Positions 33,609-42,605 of a stretch of 64,000 nucleotides of DNA are shown here, piece by piece. The first letter of the stretch is position 1, and the number at the start of each line of letters is the position of its first letter. This stretch comes from Desulfosporosinus meridiei DSM 13257. Lineage in GTDB: Bacteria; Bacillota; Desulfitobacteriia; Desulfitobacteriales; Desulfitobacteriaceae. The position numbers and the translations under genes are program-made. Location: contig NC_018515.1 of NCBI RefSeq assembly GCF_000231385.2, positions 2,004,501-2,068,500 of the forward strand, given 5' to 3'. Under the pieces are notes generated by a model. It was not told the origin of the DNA and made no database searches. It saw only the letters and a list, made by a program, of their open reading frames with translations.

Positions 33609-35069
33609 GTGGAGCTTTTGATCAAAGAAGAATTAACCTTTCGTATAGAAAGGTTTGAATGTAGCGAGAACGAAAAATATGCATTCTCCAAAGAGTTTAT
33701 TCGTTCGTTAGGTTTGAGAGTAGAAAGTGGTGTCTGGAGTACGCTTAACTTAAGCTCACCAGTTTCAAATGATTTTATAACTAAATCGGAAGAACTAATC
33801 ACAAATGGTATTGCAAAGCTTATAGGGATTTTAAAGCAAACAATAGTTGAAGACGAAGAAGATAAAGTAGAATGGTACAAGCTAATATCCAAGAATGAAT
33901 TTTACTTTGAAAGTGTTAACGAAATTATAACTTGTAAGGCAGATAGGATACCACAGAATATTCATTTGGCTTCTGGGTTTTACTATAATCAATTTGTTTC
34001 CGAGGAATTCATAAAAACTGTTCAGGAATATGACTTAAAAGGACTGGAGTGGGTATGGATAAAAGACATAGGGCGGTATAAATCTAAACAGTGGTATCTC
34101 CCAGTTGCGATGGAAGCGATTGGGAGGGGGATTGATCATCCTTGGTGGGACCCAATTAATATTAGAGGGTCGCATATGCTTAGGCCGCAGCAATATAGAC
34201 ATGGGATTTGGGAGTTTTATAAAAAAGAGATGCACGAATTTATTAGGTTTGATAATAGCAATCAAAAAGGAGTATTAAGCTTATTTAACCCAAAGGAACT
34301 AGAAATTCGTTCTTACGAAAGATTCCTAAGTAAATTCATCCCTGATGCAGATTTTGCTTATATTTGGAGAGGAAAAGATCAAGGATGGGCAAGATGGAGA
34401 GGGCTCTACATAAGTAAAAAGGCAAAGGACATTTTATTAAAGCATAAACTAATTTCCCAGAGGGACATAGAGCCAATACAAATTTTAACAGAAGTTCCCG
34501 AAGGCTGTGACATTCTTGATGGGAAAGAAGATGTACCATTACCATTTTATAATTTACTTGAGTTACAAGAGATAAAACAGAAACTGGCAGTTGAATGGAA
34601 CGAATATTCACTCAAATCTAAGCCTATTAAAGTAATTCAGATTATGGATTCTATTAAATTACTTCGTGTTTCAAAGAAAACAAGATCAGAAGATTTTAAC
34701 AAGGCAATTACTAAATCTGAAATAGAAACCTTAAATGCACTAATACCAGGTTATTGGATTGATGTTTTAAAGGTTTCTAATGGTGGTTTCTTAAATTCTG
34801 AATGTACCTATGTAAATACTAGAGACTTAGTTGAATTTAATATCGAAACTCAAAAGTATTTAATGAATGTAAATGATGATTACCCCTTGACACATCTGCA
34901 TTTTGCGCATTCGCCTGACGGTGATTGGTATTCATTTGATATTAGACAAACACCAATGCAAGATTGTATAGTCCACAGAATAAGTCATGAAACTTGCCAT
35001 CCTATAGAAACTTGGGAATCTATTTCAGCGTTTTTAAACGATATGCTTACAGATTACGATATTGAATAA
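33609..35069 (+). CDS. Immunity-like protein with C-terminal SUKH (SMI1/KNR4) domain
   Basis: A 486-residue soluble protein. The C-terminal part (about residues 365-486) reads as a SUKH domain: SEIETLNALIPGYWIDVLKV, SNGGF, HFAHSPDGDWYSFDI and the final ETWESISAFLNDML. SUKH proteins are immunity proteins against polymorphic toxins. The N-terminal ~300 residues, containing YNQFVSEEFIKTVQEYDLKG, resemble other immunity families of the Imm11/Imm43 kind, so the whole may be a two-module immunity protein. No toxin gene is adjacent. The start is uncertain: GTG 33609, or TTG 33618 just after GGTGGAG. Confidence 0.6.
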   Translation: MELLIKEELTFRIERFECSENEKYAFSKEFIRSLGLRVESGVWSTLNLSSPVSNDFITKSEELITNGIAKLIGILKQTIVEDEEDKVEWYKLISKNEFYFESVNEIITCKADRIPQNIHLASGFYYNQFVSEEFIKTVQEYDLKGLEWVWIKDIGRYKSKQWYLPVAMEAIGRGIDHPWWDPINIRGSHMLRPQQYRHGIWEFYKKEMHEFIRFDNSNQKGVLSLFNPKELEIRSYERFLSKFIPDADFAYIWRGKDQGWARWRGLYISKKAKDILLKHKLISQRDIEPIQILTEVPEGCDILDGKEDVPLPFYNLLELQEIKQKLAVEWNEYSLKSKPIKVIQIMDSIKLLRVSKKTRSEDFNKAITKSEIETLNALIPGYWIDVLKVSNGGFLNSECTYVNTRDLVEFNIETQKYLMNVNDDYPLTHLHFAHSPDGDWYSFDIRQTPMQDCIVHRISHETCHPIETWESISAFLNDMLTDYDIE

Positions 35070-35159
35070 ATCCCGTATGCCATGAAAGCGGAAGGGTGCT
35101 ATAGGAACACACATAATTTGTATGAATGGACTTTCGTCAACTTCGCATTTTTCATAGGC

Positions 35160-35260
35160 AGTTATCCGAAGTTAGGTATAAAAAAATCAAGCTACATGGA
35201 GAGCTTGAGTATCTAAAAACCATATGCTAAGAGGATCAACGAACCTAACTTTGGATAACT
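35160..35260. repeat. 101-bp element with 18-bp terminal inverted repeats
   Basis: The arms at 35160-35177 and 35243-35260 are inverted copies with one mismatch; AGTTATCC lies at the outer end. A smaller hairpin (CAAGCT/AGCTTG at about 35189-35206) lies inside. It carries no ORF and lies between the SUKH gene and the IS91 element. It may be a MITE-like element or a structured RNA. Confidence 0.5.
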
Positions 35261-35425
35261 AAAATAGCACGAAACCGCCGGCCCTCTCGCTATGGGGATT
35301 GAATATTTTGTTACCCATCGATTTTAACAAACAATAGCGAAAAACTCGTTTGCAAATGTATCAGCGTAGTACCCAATAACTTAAAAATGGACATAGCTTC
35401 CCCCTCCCCATATCAGGGCAATTTT

Positions 35426-36592
35426 TTAAACATATACAATTTCGTGAGTTATCGGTGGAGATTTACCAAGGTTCATAAATTGTTTAGGTTTATCTGAACC
35501 GCAGCTAGGACACTTAGATAAATCCATTCCGGTAATCTTCTGGATAAGTTGTAGAGTAGAGGTTTTTTCCTTGGTTAATAGAGGCGTATGGGTAAGCTGC
35601 TTGCACAGCTTCAGGTTGGTGGTCTTATTACGATTTCCAAGCAAACCGTAGTGTCTAATTTTCATAAATCTATCCGGGAGAATATGAATCAGAAATCGAC
35701 GGATAAACTCGTCGGCAGAGAGTGTCATCAACTTTTGCTTACTGTCATCCTTGTAATCCCGCCATTTGAAGGTCACCGTATCTTTTTCAAGGCCGACGAT
35801 GCGCTTGTTGGAAATAGCCACTCTGTGAGTATACCGGCCCAGGTATTCAACAATACAAGTAGCATTTTTAAACGGTGGTTTGCAGTAAACAACCCACTCT
35901 TTGTTATATAAAGAAGAGAGCAGCTCTTCAAAATCCGTATTGTTGGCAAGAACGGCTTGGCTACCGTGAAATTCTAACTTGTTTTGGTAGTAGAGTTGTT
36001 TAAGGTAATATAGAAATTTTCCTCTAAACTTCCGAGAGAGAACTTTAACCGGAATGAAGAATTTCTTTCGACTGTTTACCCATTTTCCGATTGAAGATAA
36101 TCCGCCGCCAGGGACAATTGAGTGAACATGAGGGTGATGTATGAGATTCTGTCCCCAGGTATGCAGGACCGATGTAAAGCCGATTTTTGCGCCAAGATAT
36201 TTTTTATCAGACGCTAATTCAGTAAGCGTTTCAGCAACGGTCTTAAATAAGAGAGTATAGATCGCTTTTTGATTCTGGTAGGTCATTGAATTAAGTGAAT
36301 CGGGGATTGTAAAAACCACATGGAAGTACCCGACATCCAGCAGATTACTTTTCTGGTTGTCAATCCAGCGTTCTTTGGCAAGAGTTTGGCATTTGGGACA
36401 ATGCCTGTTGCGGCAAGAATTGTAGGAAATTCGAGTATGCCCGCAACTGTCACAAACCTCCTTGTGACCGCCTAACTGTGAGGTTCTGCATTTTTGGATA
36501 GCAGACATCGCTTTATGCTGGACCAGCGTGAGCTTATGGTTGGTTCGATAAGTATTGCCATAGTTGAGGAAGATATCTTGAACCTCAACCAT
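35426..36592 (-). CDS. IS91 family transposase (HUH, zinc-finger N-terminus)
   Basis: The 388-residue protein starts MVEVQDIFLNYGNTYR. It has an N-terminal zinc-binding cluster, CDSCGHTRISYNSCRNRHCPKC, typical of the IS91/IS801 group. The HUH metal motif is HHPHVHSIVPGGG and the candidate nucleophile lies in YLGRYTHRVAIS. A C-terminal CPSCG forms a second metal site. It catalyses rolling-circle transposition through single-stranded DNA. The ATG at 36592 overlaps the end of the recombinase gene in ATGGTTGA, so translation is coupled; the open frame extends slightly further upstream. Confidence 0.92.
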   Translation of the reverse strand: MVEVQDIFLNYGNTYRTNHKLTLVQHKAMSAIQKCRTSQLGGHKEVCDSCGHTRISYNSCRNRHCPKCQTLAKERWIDNQKSNLLDVGYFHVVFTIPDSLNSMTYQNQKAIYTLLFKTVAETLTELASDKKYLGAKIGFTSVLHTWGQNLIHHPHVHSIVPGGGLSSIGKWVNSRKKFFIPVKVLSRKFRGKFLYYLKQLYYQNKLEFHGSQAVLANNTDFEELLSSLYNKEWVVYCKPPFKNATCIVEYLGRYTHRVAISNKRIVGLEKDTVTFKWRDYKDDSKQKLMTLSADEFIRRFLIHILPDRFMKIRHYGLLGNRNKTTNLKLCKQLTHTPLLTKEKTSTLQLIQKITGMDLSKCPSCGSDKPKQFMNLGKSPPITHEIVYV

Positions 36593-37448
36593 TAGCCTTA
36601 TCCAATTCAACAAGCTCATCCAGAGGACTCTTCACGTTAAGTGATTCGATTTTAAGTAAATGTAAATAGAAACACGTTGATGCAATGTCCGTGTGTCCGA
36701 GCAATTGTTTAATGTGAAAAACACTGACACCCGATGCCAGTAGATGAGTTGCAAAACAGTGTCTCATGCTGTGTACCGTTACATTTTTGCTGATATTAGC
36801 TTTAATAACATATTTATGGAACAGATTTTGAATAGCTCTACTGGTCATCGGAGCACTATTGCGATTTCTGCCGTAAAAAAGCCATTCTTTAGGACGATAA
36901 GCCTTCCAGTAAGTTCTGAGAATATCGAGGTTGGCTTGTGAAAGCAGAGCATATCGATCTTTACTGCCTTTAGCATTACGGATGAACAACTGCATTTTGC
37001 TGCTATCGATATCTGAAACTTTAAGCGCAGCCACTTCACTAAGGCGAAGCCCTGCACCATAAAGAGTCATGAGAATGCATTTATCTCTTAAATTATCGCA
37101 GGCATCAAAAAGGGCCTGAATTTCCTCTTTGGTAAGAATTTCGGGGAATTTACGTTGTTTGCGGTGGCGGGGGATTTGCCTTAGATTCAACTTAATGTTA
37201 AATGTGACACCGTACAAAAAACGAAGAGCGCTGTTGTAAGTGTTTACCGAGCCAGAAGCTAACTTTTTTTCTGTCGTGAGATAGTGGAGGAACTGTCGAA
37301 TATCCTCTTGGCCCAACTCGGTGGCAGGTTTATTGTAGTGTTCTTGAAAAAGTTTTACTTTGGTGTAATACTCGGCCTGGGTGTTTTTACTTAACCCTCT
37401 AAGTTCCACATCGAAAACTAATTTGGCTAAAACCTCTTCCTTTGTCAT
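36585..37448 (-). CDS. Tyrosine recombinase/integrase of the IS91 element
   Basis: A 287-residue phage-integrase-family recombinase. The SAM-like N-terminal domain spans residues 1-90. Catalytic residues are visible as the Arg of GAGLRLSEVAAL, HSMRHCFATHL (H-x-x-R), LGHTDIAST and the nucleophilic Tyr in TCFYLHLL. Such recombinases accompany many IS91-like elements and may resolve circular intermediates. The ATG at 37448 is preceded by AAGGAGATG. Confidence 0.92.
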   Translation of the reverse strand: MTKEEVLAKLVFDVELRGLSKNTQAEYYTKVKLFQEHYNKPATELGQEDIRQFLHYLTTEKKLASGSVNTYNSALRFLYGVTFNIKLNLRQIPRHRKQRKFPEILTKEEIQALFDACDNLRDKCILMTLYGAGLRLSEVAALKVSDIDSSKMQLFIRNAKGSKDRYALLSQANLDILRTYWKAYRPKEWLFYGRNRNSAPMTSRAIQNLFHKYVIKANISKNVTVHSMRHCFATHLLASGVSVFHIKQLLGHTDIASTCFYLHLLKIESLNVKSPLDELVELDKANG

Positions 37449-37604
37449 AGAAAAACATCTCCTTTAACGTAAAATCTCTAACATTTTACAGGAGATGCTA
37501 AAAGGCTTACAGTATATTTGATTAACCAGCAAAGACAAACTAACGAAAACCACCGCGCCAGCGGTTTAGTGCTATTCTTAAACCCATCAGTATAAAAAAA
37601 TACC

Positions 37605-37643
37605 GTCCTACCTCGGTGTCGGATGCATCGACAGTACCAATGC
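37605..37643. repeat. Degenerate hairpin repeat, member 1
   Basis: TACCGTCCTACCTC followed by a GTCG..CGAC hairpin and AGTACCAATGC (37633-37643). The last 11 bp recur exactly at 39411-39421, and the CCGTCC.ACCTC start recurs in members 2 and 4. It lies about 90 bp upstream of the gene at 37731. Confidence 0.45.
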
Positions 37644-37730
37644 TAAGCAGAAATATGGATAACTTGGTTTTGAATTATTGAAAGAAGAAAATAGAGGCAC
37701 TGTAATTTAGCATAACGAGGGTGATAATGA

Positions 37731-38549
37731 ATGGCAAAGAATCGGTTACACTGTAGCTTTAAGTCATTTGTCAGCTTAGGGAAAGAAGAAATCACTGATT
37801 TGATAACGCATCTGGAACTAAAAGACTTAGTGCCTATCAAATATGGTCTTTCGGCAACTAGACCAAAGTTTGAATATAATTCATTATTGAAAAGCGATGT
37901 TGCTGAAGTTTGTATTTCACAGGGGCGTATAGCTATAAAAGGCAAAGTCTTTGTTATTGAATTAAGTGTAAGTGAATACTTCGCTAAACCACTTCTCCAA
38001 ACATTAATAATAGAGGTATCTAAGAAAACCGACCTGACGTTTATTACCACACTTGTTAATGACTTATTTGCTATGCTTAGGGCATGCTATGCGTTCGTAG
38101 ATTTGGATTACAATGGGGATACCTACACGTCAGGCAGAAGTATAGAAGACTGCCTTGGAGGTTTTAGTTGGGTAAACATCTTCGGGAAACCATATATAAA
38201 TTTATGGGGTAGGGATAAATTCTTAAATGCTCCCGCATTTGAAGTTCGGGATTACGATGATTTCATCACTGTGATGATTCAGGAGACTCCATTTCATACT
38301 TCCAAAGAGGTAGAAGCAAAGTCTTCAGAATTAAAGAGCTATTTTGGTTTAGACTGTTTTTATAAGTTTAACTTAGAGAAAAGAAAAACCTCTTTTAATT
38401 CAATTAAAGAAATAATTGAGTACGACTTAGAGAACAAAAAAAGTATTCGATATCTAGCCCCTGATTTCCACAGGTATTATAATTACCAATCAAATTCCAA
38501 GTGTATGTTTCTGGTTCAAAAAGAGGTTCTTGACAAACTAGACAATTAA
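37731..38549 (+). CDS. Imm52-like immunity protein
   Basis: A 272-residue soluble protein with a central segment GFSWVNIFGKPYINLWGRDK and a following VMIQETPFHTSKE, which resemble the Imm52 family of polymorphic-toxin immunity proteins. The resemblance is judged by eye only. GAGGGTGATAATGA precedes the ATG. It sits in a stretch of small immunity-type genes without toxins, so it may be an orphan immunity gene protecting against neighbours' toxins. Confidence 0.45.
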   Translation: MAKNRLHCSFKSFVSLGKEEITDLITHLELKDLVPIKYGLSATRPKFEYNSLLKSDVAEVCISQGRIAIKGKVFVIELSVSEYFAKPLLQTLIIEVSKKTDLTFITTLVNDLFAMLRACYAFVDLDYNGDTYTSGRSIEDCLGGFSWVNIFGKPYINLWGRDKFLNAPAFEVRDYDDFITVMIQETPFHTSKEVEAKSSELKSYFGLDCFYKFNLEKRKTSFNSIKEIIEYDLENKKSIRYLAPDFHRYYNYQSNSKCMFLVQKEVLDKLDN

Positions 38550-38658
38550 ATTAGTAACTTCTGCTAATTCTTATTCGCGACCCAAAGGCTTCCACATTAT
38601 TAACTAGCAAGGAGCCTTTTAAATAAATGGACTTACTATATCCTGGAGGTGTATAGGA

Positions 38659-39003
38659 ATGAATTTTGGTGAGATTTTTAAGGATATTTCTGCGGGACTT
38701 TTGGTTACAGATGCAGATTTCAATGTGATCTGGGCCAATAAATTCGAGGAAGAGTTCTATGGGAAAACCGTTATGGGTTTGTGGGCTTTAGATTGTCACA
38801 AAGAAGAAAATCGCCAAAAGATTGCCAACTTTATATCGCGGTTCAAATCCGGGGAATTAAAATCCTTTACAAAAATAGCCTTTGGGATGGTTATTACCTA
38901 TAGTAGCTATTTTAAGGATGGGGAGTTTGCCGGAATGATTCGAACAAGAATTTATTTGCCCGAAGGGGCTGATGCAAAGGAGACAGCTCATTATCCAAAG
39001 TAA
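38659..39003 (+). CDS. Stand-alone PAS domain protein
   Basis: The 114-residue product is a single PAS fold: LLVTDADFNVIWANKFEEEF is the typical N-terminal strand-helix region and GMVITYSSYFKDGEFAGMI the central sheet. There is no output domain. TGGAGG precedes the ATG. It could be a small sensor acting in trans or a remnant of a larger sensor gene. Confidence 0.6.
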   Translation: MNFGEIFKDISAGLLVTDADFNVIWANKFEEEFYGKTVMGLWALDCHKEENRQKIANFISRFKSGELKSFTKIAFGMVITYSSYFKDGEFAGMIRTRIYLPEGADAKETAHYPK

Positions 39004-39080
39004 AACTATAAATAGAGTGATGTATTATGATGCTGCGGTAATCCCCAGAACGCTAGTGAAATGGAGCTTTAAGGAGGATT

Positions 39081-39158
39081 ATGAAAGAAGAATTAATTAT
39101 TAAAGCAGTAATTGATGAATTACTAACCTTACATTTGCAATTACAGAACAATACCTAG
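39081..39158 (+). CDS. Very short ORF (25 aa) with strong RBS
   Basis: AAGGAGG lies 5 nt before ATG 39081, which opens MKEELIIKAVIDELLTLHLQ and five more residues before TAG. The excellent ribosome binding site and the helical sequence suggest the start of a real gene cut short by mutation, or a true small peptide. Confidence 0.35.
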   Translation: MKEELIIKAVIDELLTLHLQLQNNT

Positions 39159-39190
39159 CTGTTAACAAAGTTGTATATTGAAAATGATTT

Positions 39191-39316
39191 ATGGATATTA
39201 GAAATGAAGTGAAATCTGCCTCTTTTGTCGCTTCATATAAAGGTGATGATTCAACAGATGAAGTAAATCGCCGTTTTATAAATAAACTGCGTATTTGGTT
39301 AGGTACCTCTCAGTAA
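39191..39316 (+). CDS. Possible small ORF (41 aa) or gene remnant
   Basis: An open frame from ATG 39191 encodes MDIRNEVKSASFVASYKGDD and 21 more residues ending WLGTSQ. No ribosome binding site is evident. It directly follows the truncated ORF at 39081 and might be its displaced downstream part. Confidence 0.25.
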   Translation: MDIRNEVKSASFVASYKGDDSTDEVNRRFINKLRIWLGTSQ

Positions 39317-39356
39317 GACGTTCATAATTATAGTTAATACGCATTGTTCAATATAC

Positions 39357-39412
39357 CTATCCTATAAATGCCGTCCCACCTCCTATGTAGTTGCACGGCA
39401 TTTGTAGGATAG
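39357..39412. repeat. Degenerate hairpin repeat, member 2
   Basis: Arms 39357-39374 and 39395-39412 (CTATCCTATAAATGCCGT against ACGGCATTTGTAGGATAG) pair over 18 bp with one mismatch. Loop contains CCCACCTC. It is located just upstream of the gene at 39450. Confidence 0.7.
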
Positions 39413-39449
39413 TACCAATGCGAAATTGAATTAACTAGGAGAGTGACAT

Positions 39450-39653
39450 ATGCAAATTGAAATTTTACTTAAGAAACTTGCCAAACCAGCACAAAGAGCA
39501 ATTCAAAATGCAGGTATAACAACAATTGAGCAACTTTCATCATATAGTGAAAAAGAAATCTCTGAGTTACACGGAATAGGAAAAAATGCAATAAATGTTA
39601 TTCGTCAAACTTTAAACGAGCATGGAATAATTTTTTCAAGTAAGAAAGAGTAA
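39450..39653 (+). CDS. Small helix-hairpin-helix protein, RNA polymerase alpha-CTD-like
   Basis: A 67-residue protein that resembles the C-terminal domain of RNA polymerase alpha: KPAQRAIQNAGITTIEQLSS and then ELHGIGKNAINVIRQTL form the helix-hairpin-helix. Stand-alone versions occur in Firmicutes; a DNA-binding role is likely. TAGGAGAG precedes the ATG. Confidence 0.7.
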   Translation: MQIEILLKKLAKPAQRAIQNAGITTIEQLSSYSEKEISELHGIGKNAINVIRQTLNEHGIIFSSKKE

Positions 39654-39687
39654 AGTTTTTTATCTCTTTTAGAAGGATTGGTCAATG

Positions 39688-39717
39688 ATGCCACCTAACC
39701 TCAGTGTTGGGCGGCAT
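39688..39717. repeat. Degenerate hairpin repeat, member 3 / possible terminator
   Basis: ATGCCACC and GGGCGGCAT pair around a CTCAGTGTT loop; the surrounding CAACCTCAGTG resembles the CTC.GTG part of the other members. It follows the gene at 39450 and is followed by TTTGTAAAT. Confidence 0.45.
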
Positions 39718-39991
39718 TTGTAAATAACTAAATGATCACTAAATGGGAGTTTAGCGAACATCCCTGTCGGGGTAAAGACGCAATCACCGAAATTCTTTTC
39801 AATTCCTCAGCGATCTCCTCCAAATAAATTTATGCAGGTATCATTTAATTAGGCTATTGTATCTTTCAGGGCCTTTTTTGAATTTCTTGTCCAGTATAAA
39901 ATGAAGCGGAACTAATCATAATAAATGCGAATAATAATATTCTATATTTTACCTTTATCGCTAAATTATTAATCTAAGGTGTTGACCGCTT
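39718..39991. other. Upstream region of the germination operon
   Basis: No gene is seen. A sigma-G-type promoter would be expected for gerA operons, but I could not identify one with correct spacing. The DNA is AT-rich from 39890 to the ATG. Confidence 0.4.
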
Positions 39992-41479
39992 ATGTTTTGG
40001 AAAAAGAGGAAAAGTGGAAGCGACCGGAAACAAAATGACCCTAACAAGGAAGTTGAAAATACAACTTTAACACTAGATACTCTGAAAAACATTGTGGTGA
40101 ACATGGATGATGCAGAAATCATTGAACGTCAAATTAATCCAGACCATAAGGTTACACTTCTGTATATAAGAACGTTGATTAATCAAGAACGTTTGAATGA
40201 TGAAATTATTGAACCGTTGATCCATCATTCTCCAGCCCCTATTCACGAATGTATAAACGTTTGTAAAGCATCGAAAGTCAATGACTTAGATGAGGCTCAG
40301 AGGCAACTGATGGAGGGGGCGATACTTCTTCGTGATCGTAGTGAGGACCAATGGTTGGCCATTAAACTAGAAAATCCATTAAGCCGTTCCATTGAATCCT
40401 CTGAAACGGAAACCATTTTATTCGGTCCAAAAGATAGCTTTAGTGAACAAATAGAACAAAATGTTACACTGATTCGAAGGCGGCTACCACTGACGAAACT
40501 CAAAACGGAAAAGTTCACAGTCGGTTCTCTAACTAGAACACCGATTGTACTTATGTACATTGAGGGATTGACTAATCCTGAATTAATTACCATTGCGAAA
40601 AGTAAAATTCTTACTATTGATTATGATTTGTTTTTAGATTCATCTCAAGTTGCCGCGTTTATGGAGGATCACGTTCATAGTATCTTCCCCCAATTCCAAC
40701 AGACAGACCGTCCGGACTCATGTGTTTATGCTTTGGGCGCCGGAAAACTCACGATTTTGGTTGGCAATACTCCATTTGCATTAATTGCCCCTATCACATT
40801 TTTTGATCTCTTTATCTCTCCCGACGATTATATCCATCGATGGCTGATTGGAAGTTTTTTGCGTGGCGTTCGCTTTGTAAGCTTTTTTCTTTCGCTGACC
40901 ATGATCCCTCTCTATGTCGCTATAAACACACATCATTATCAGATGTTTCCCCTTCAAGTGCTATTCGTTTTATTAGAATCCAGAAGCAAATTGCCTTTTA
41001 CCCCATTTTGGGAAGCATTTCTAATGTTAATCATAATCGAAATCATAATTGAAGCCAGTCTTCGAATGCCTACGAAGACTGGACAAACTTTAGGAGTAAT
41101 TGGCGGGATTGTCATTGGGCAGGCTTCTGTTGAAGCCGGATTTGCAAGTAAAGTGTTAATTGTCACAGTAGGTATTTCCACAATTGCTTCGTTTTTAGTT
41201 CCCAATTATCTGATGGTCAAAGCTAACAGGCTACTTTTATTTGCTTTTATGCTACTTTCGTCAATTCTTGGAATATTTGGTATGGCACTTGGGTTCATTA
41301 TAGTTCTCGTTCATTTGAATGGGCTTACATCACTGAAACAGCCTTACTTTGCCCCAATTGCTCCTTTACATATGAGCGATTGGAAGGATCTTTTTATTCG
41401 CGCACCCTTGCAGTGGATCAAGACGCGTCCTGTTTCTTTATATCCCCTGCAGAAATGGCGATCCAGCCGAAGGAGATGA
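39992..41479 (+). CDS. Spore germination protein GerA/GerKA family
   Basis: The 495-residue protein is the A subunit of a GerA-type nutrient germinant receptor in the inner spore membrane. The hydrophilic N-terminal domain (residues 1-270), with NPDHKVTLLYIRTLIN and the SLTRTPIVLMYIEGL segment, is followed by about five membrane helices from residue 280. Its order with the next two genes is the canonical A-B-C order. Overlap and spacing of 4 nt to the B gene indicate an operon. The germinant is unknown. Confidence 0.93.
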   Translation: MFWKKRKSGSDRKQNDPNKEVENTTLTLDTLKNIVVNMDDAEIIERQINPDHKVTLLYIRTLINQERLNDEIIEPLIHHSPAPIHECINVCKASKVNDLDEAQRQLMEGAILLRDRSEDQWLAIKLENPLSRSIESSETETILFGPKDSFSEQIEQNVTLIRRRLPLTKLKTEKFTVGSLTRTPIVLMYIEGLTNPELITIAKSKILTIDYDLFLDSSQVAAFMEDHVHSIFPQFQQTDRPDSCVYALGAGKLTILVGNTPFALIAPITFFDLFISPDDYIHRWLIGSFLRGVRFVSFFLSLTMIPLYVAINTHHYQMFPLQVLFVLLESRSKLPFTPFWEAFLMLIIIEIIIEASLRMPTKTGQTLGVIGGIVIGQASVEAGFASKVLIVTVGISTIASFLVPNYLMVKANRLLLFAFMLLSSILGIFGMALGFIIVLVHLNGLTSLKQPYFAPIAPLHMSDWKDLFIRAPLQWIKTRPVSLYPLQKWRSSRRR

Positions 41480-41483
41480 TCAC

Positions 41484-42605
41484 TTGCCCTCACCTTCGTT
41501 ATTTGAAAAATCGTCTCCCTTTAGCGGCGTTTATTTCATGTTGATGGTCAATCGAATGCAAATGCTTTACTATTTTATAATCATGCCGAGGCATTTAGTT
41601 CATCCTTATATGATTATGGGGATTATGGCCGTAGGAATCTTGTCGCAAGTTAATTTGATGCTGTTATCCAAGTGGTTTTCATCTGATTTTTCAGTGCAGG
41701 GTTATCAAGGATTCGTGCAGCTATTAGGTGAAAGGACGGTTAGAGTATTTGCTTTTCTTGGTTTGTTTCTAATCTCGCTCAGAATAACTGTAATGACACT
41801 GGGATTTGTGGAAATCGCGCACCAATATATATTTCCCTCGATGACTTCCAATTGGTTAATTCTTTCCATCTTTATAGTCTGCTTTTACCTAGCCTCTCAA
41901 GGGATGGAGAATACCATACGTTTTGTTGTGATCGCATTTCTAAGTACAATTTGGATGGTGATCATATATTATTCATTTTTCTTTCCGCCGATTGCTTCTA
42001 TGCATGATTTATATCCTTTGATGCCGCCGGAATGGTCGGCAATTTCTTGGAAAGGGTTGTTATTGGTTTGGTCCTCACTGTCAGGAGTTGAATTTTTGGT
42101 ATGTTTGACTCCTTGGCTAAGGCCAAAGCAAAAGATGCTAAAATACTTGACGATCGGCAATACGATCTCAGTCTTAGAATATCTAGTCTTATTTATATCA
42201 TCGCTATTATTTTTTGGTTCCAATTACTTAGACAAAACGAAGTATCCTGTACTTGATATGGTTCGGTACCTGCAATTTCCTGCCTATGAACGAATTGATA
42301 TAGTTTTGATCTCGGTCCATCTGTTTGTCCTTGTATTTGTTAACTCAATTTTCATTTTATTATTTTATGGGGCTATCCGAATCCTCTTGGGAAAAGGGGT
42401 GCGACAGACCACACGAATGGGTTTTGCGGCAAGTTTTATAATAATTCTTGTAAGTATCCTCGTAATCAATGAGTGGTTCTGGAAATCCGGCGAAGAACAG
42501 AACATTTGGCTGAACCTTCAGATTGGAGTAGGAGCATTCACCTACCTTTTAGTTCCGGCCTTCCTTCTGGTAGCCACTAAACTGAAGGGGCGTTTCAAAG
42601 TATGA
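41484..42605 (+). CDS. Spore germination protein GerB/GerKB family permease
   Basis: The 373-residue B subunit is an amino-acid-permease-like membrane protein with about ten helices, which binds the germinant in GerA-type receptors. TTG 41484 is taken as start because GAAGGAG lies 9 nt upstream; the next ATG would remove part of the first segment. It overlaps the C gene by 4 nt. Confidence 0.9.
   Translation: MPSPSLFEKSSPFSGVYFMLMVNRMQMLYYFIIMPRHLVHPYMIMGIMAVGILSQVNLMLLSKWFSSDFSVQGYQGFVQLLGERTVRVFAFLGLFLISLRITVMTLGFVEIAHQYIFPSMTSNWLILSIFIVCFYLASQGMENTIRFVVIAFLSTIWMVIIYYSFFFPPIASMHDLYPLMPPEWSAISWKGLLLVWSSLSGVEFLVCLTPWLRPKQKMLKYLTIGNTISVLEYLVLFISSLLFFGSNYLDKTKYPVLDMVRYLQFPAYERIDIVLISVHLFVLVFVNSIFILLFYGAIRILLGKGVRQTTRMGFAASFIIILVSILVINEWFWKSGEEQNIWLNLQIGVGAFTYLLVPAFLLVATKLKGRFKV

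Larger units (their letters stand above)
35426..37448 (-). mobile_element. IS91-family element with accessory tyrosine recombinase
   Basis: Two overlapping minus-strand genes encode an HUH/Y1 transposase and a tyrosine recombinase, the arrangement seen in IS91-like rolling-circle elements. The boundaries given are coding limits only; I could not fix the ori and ter ends. Both genes appear intact. The insertion separates immunity-type genes at 33609 and 37731. Confidence 0.8.

Noticed and set aside
35160-35260. attC (integron) recombination site
   Set aside because: The GTTRRRY and RYYYAAC boxes face the wrong way relative to the stem ends, and no integron integrase is nearby.
39890-39991. 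Sigma-G promoter of the ger operon
   Set aside because: GAATA and CTATATT boxes exist but not at the required distance.
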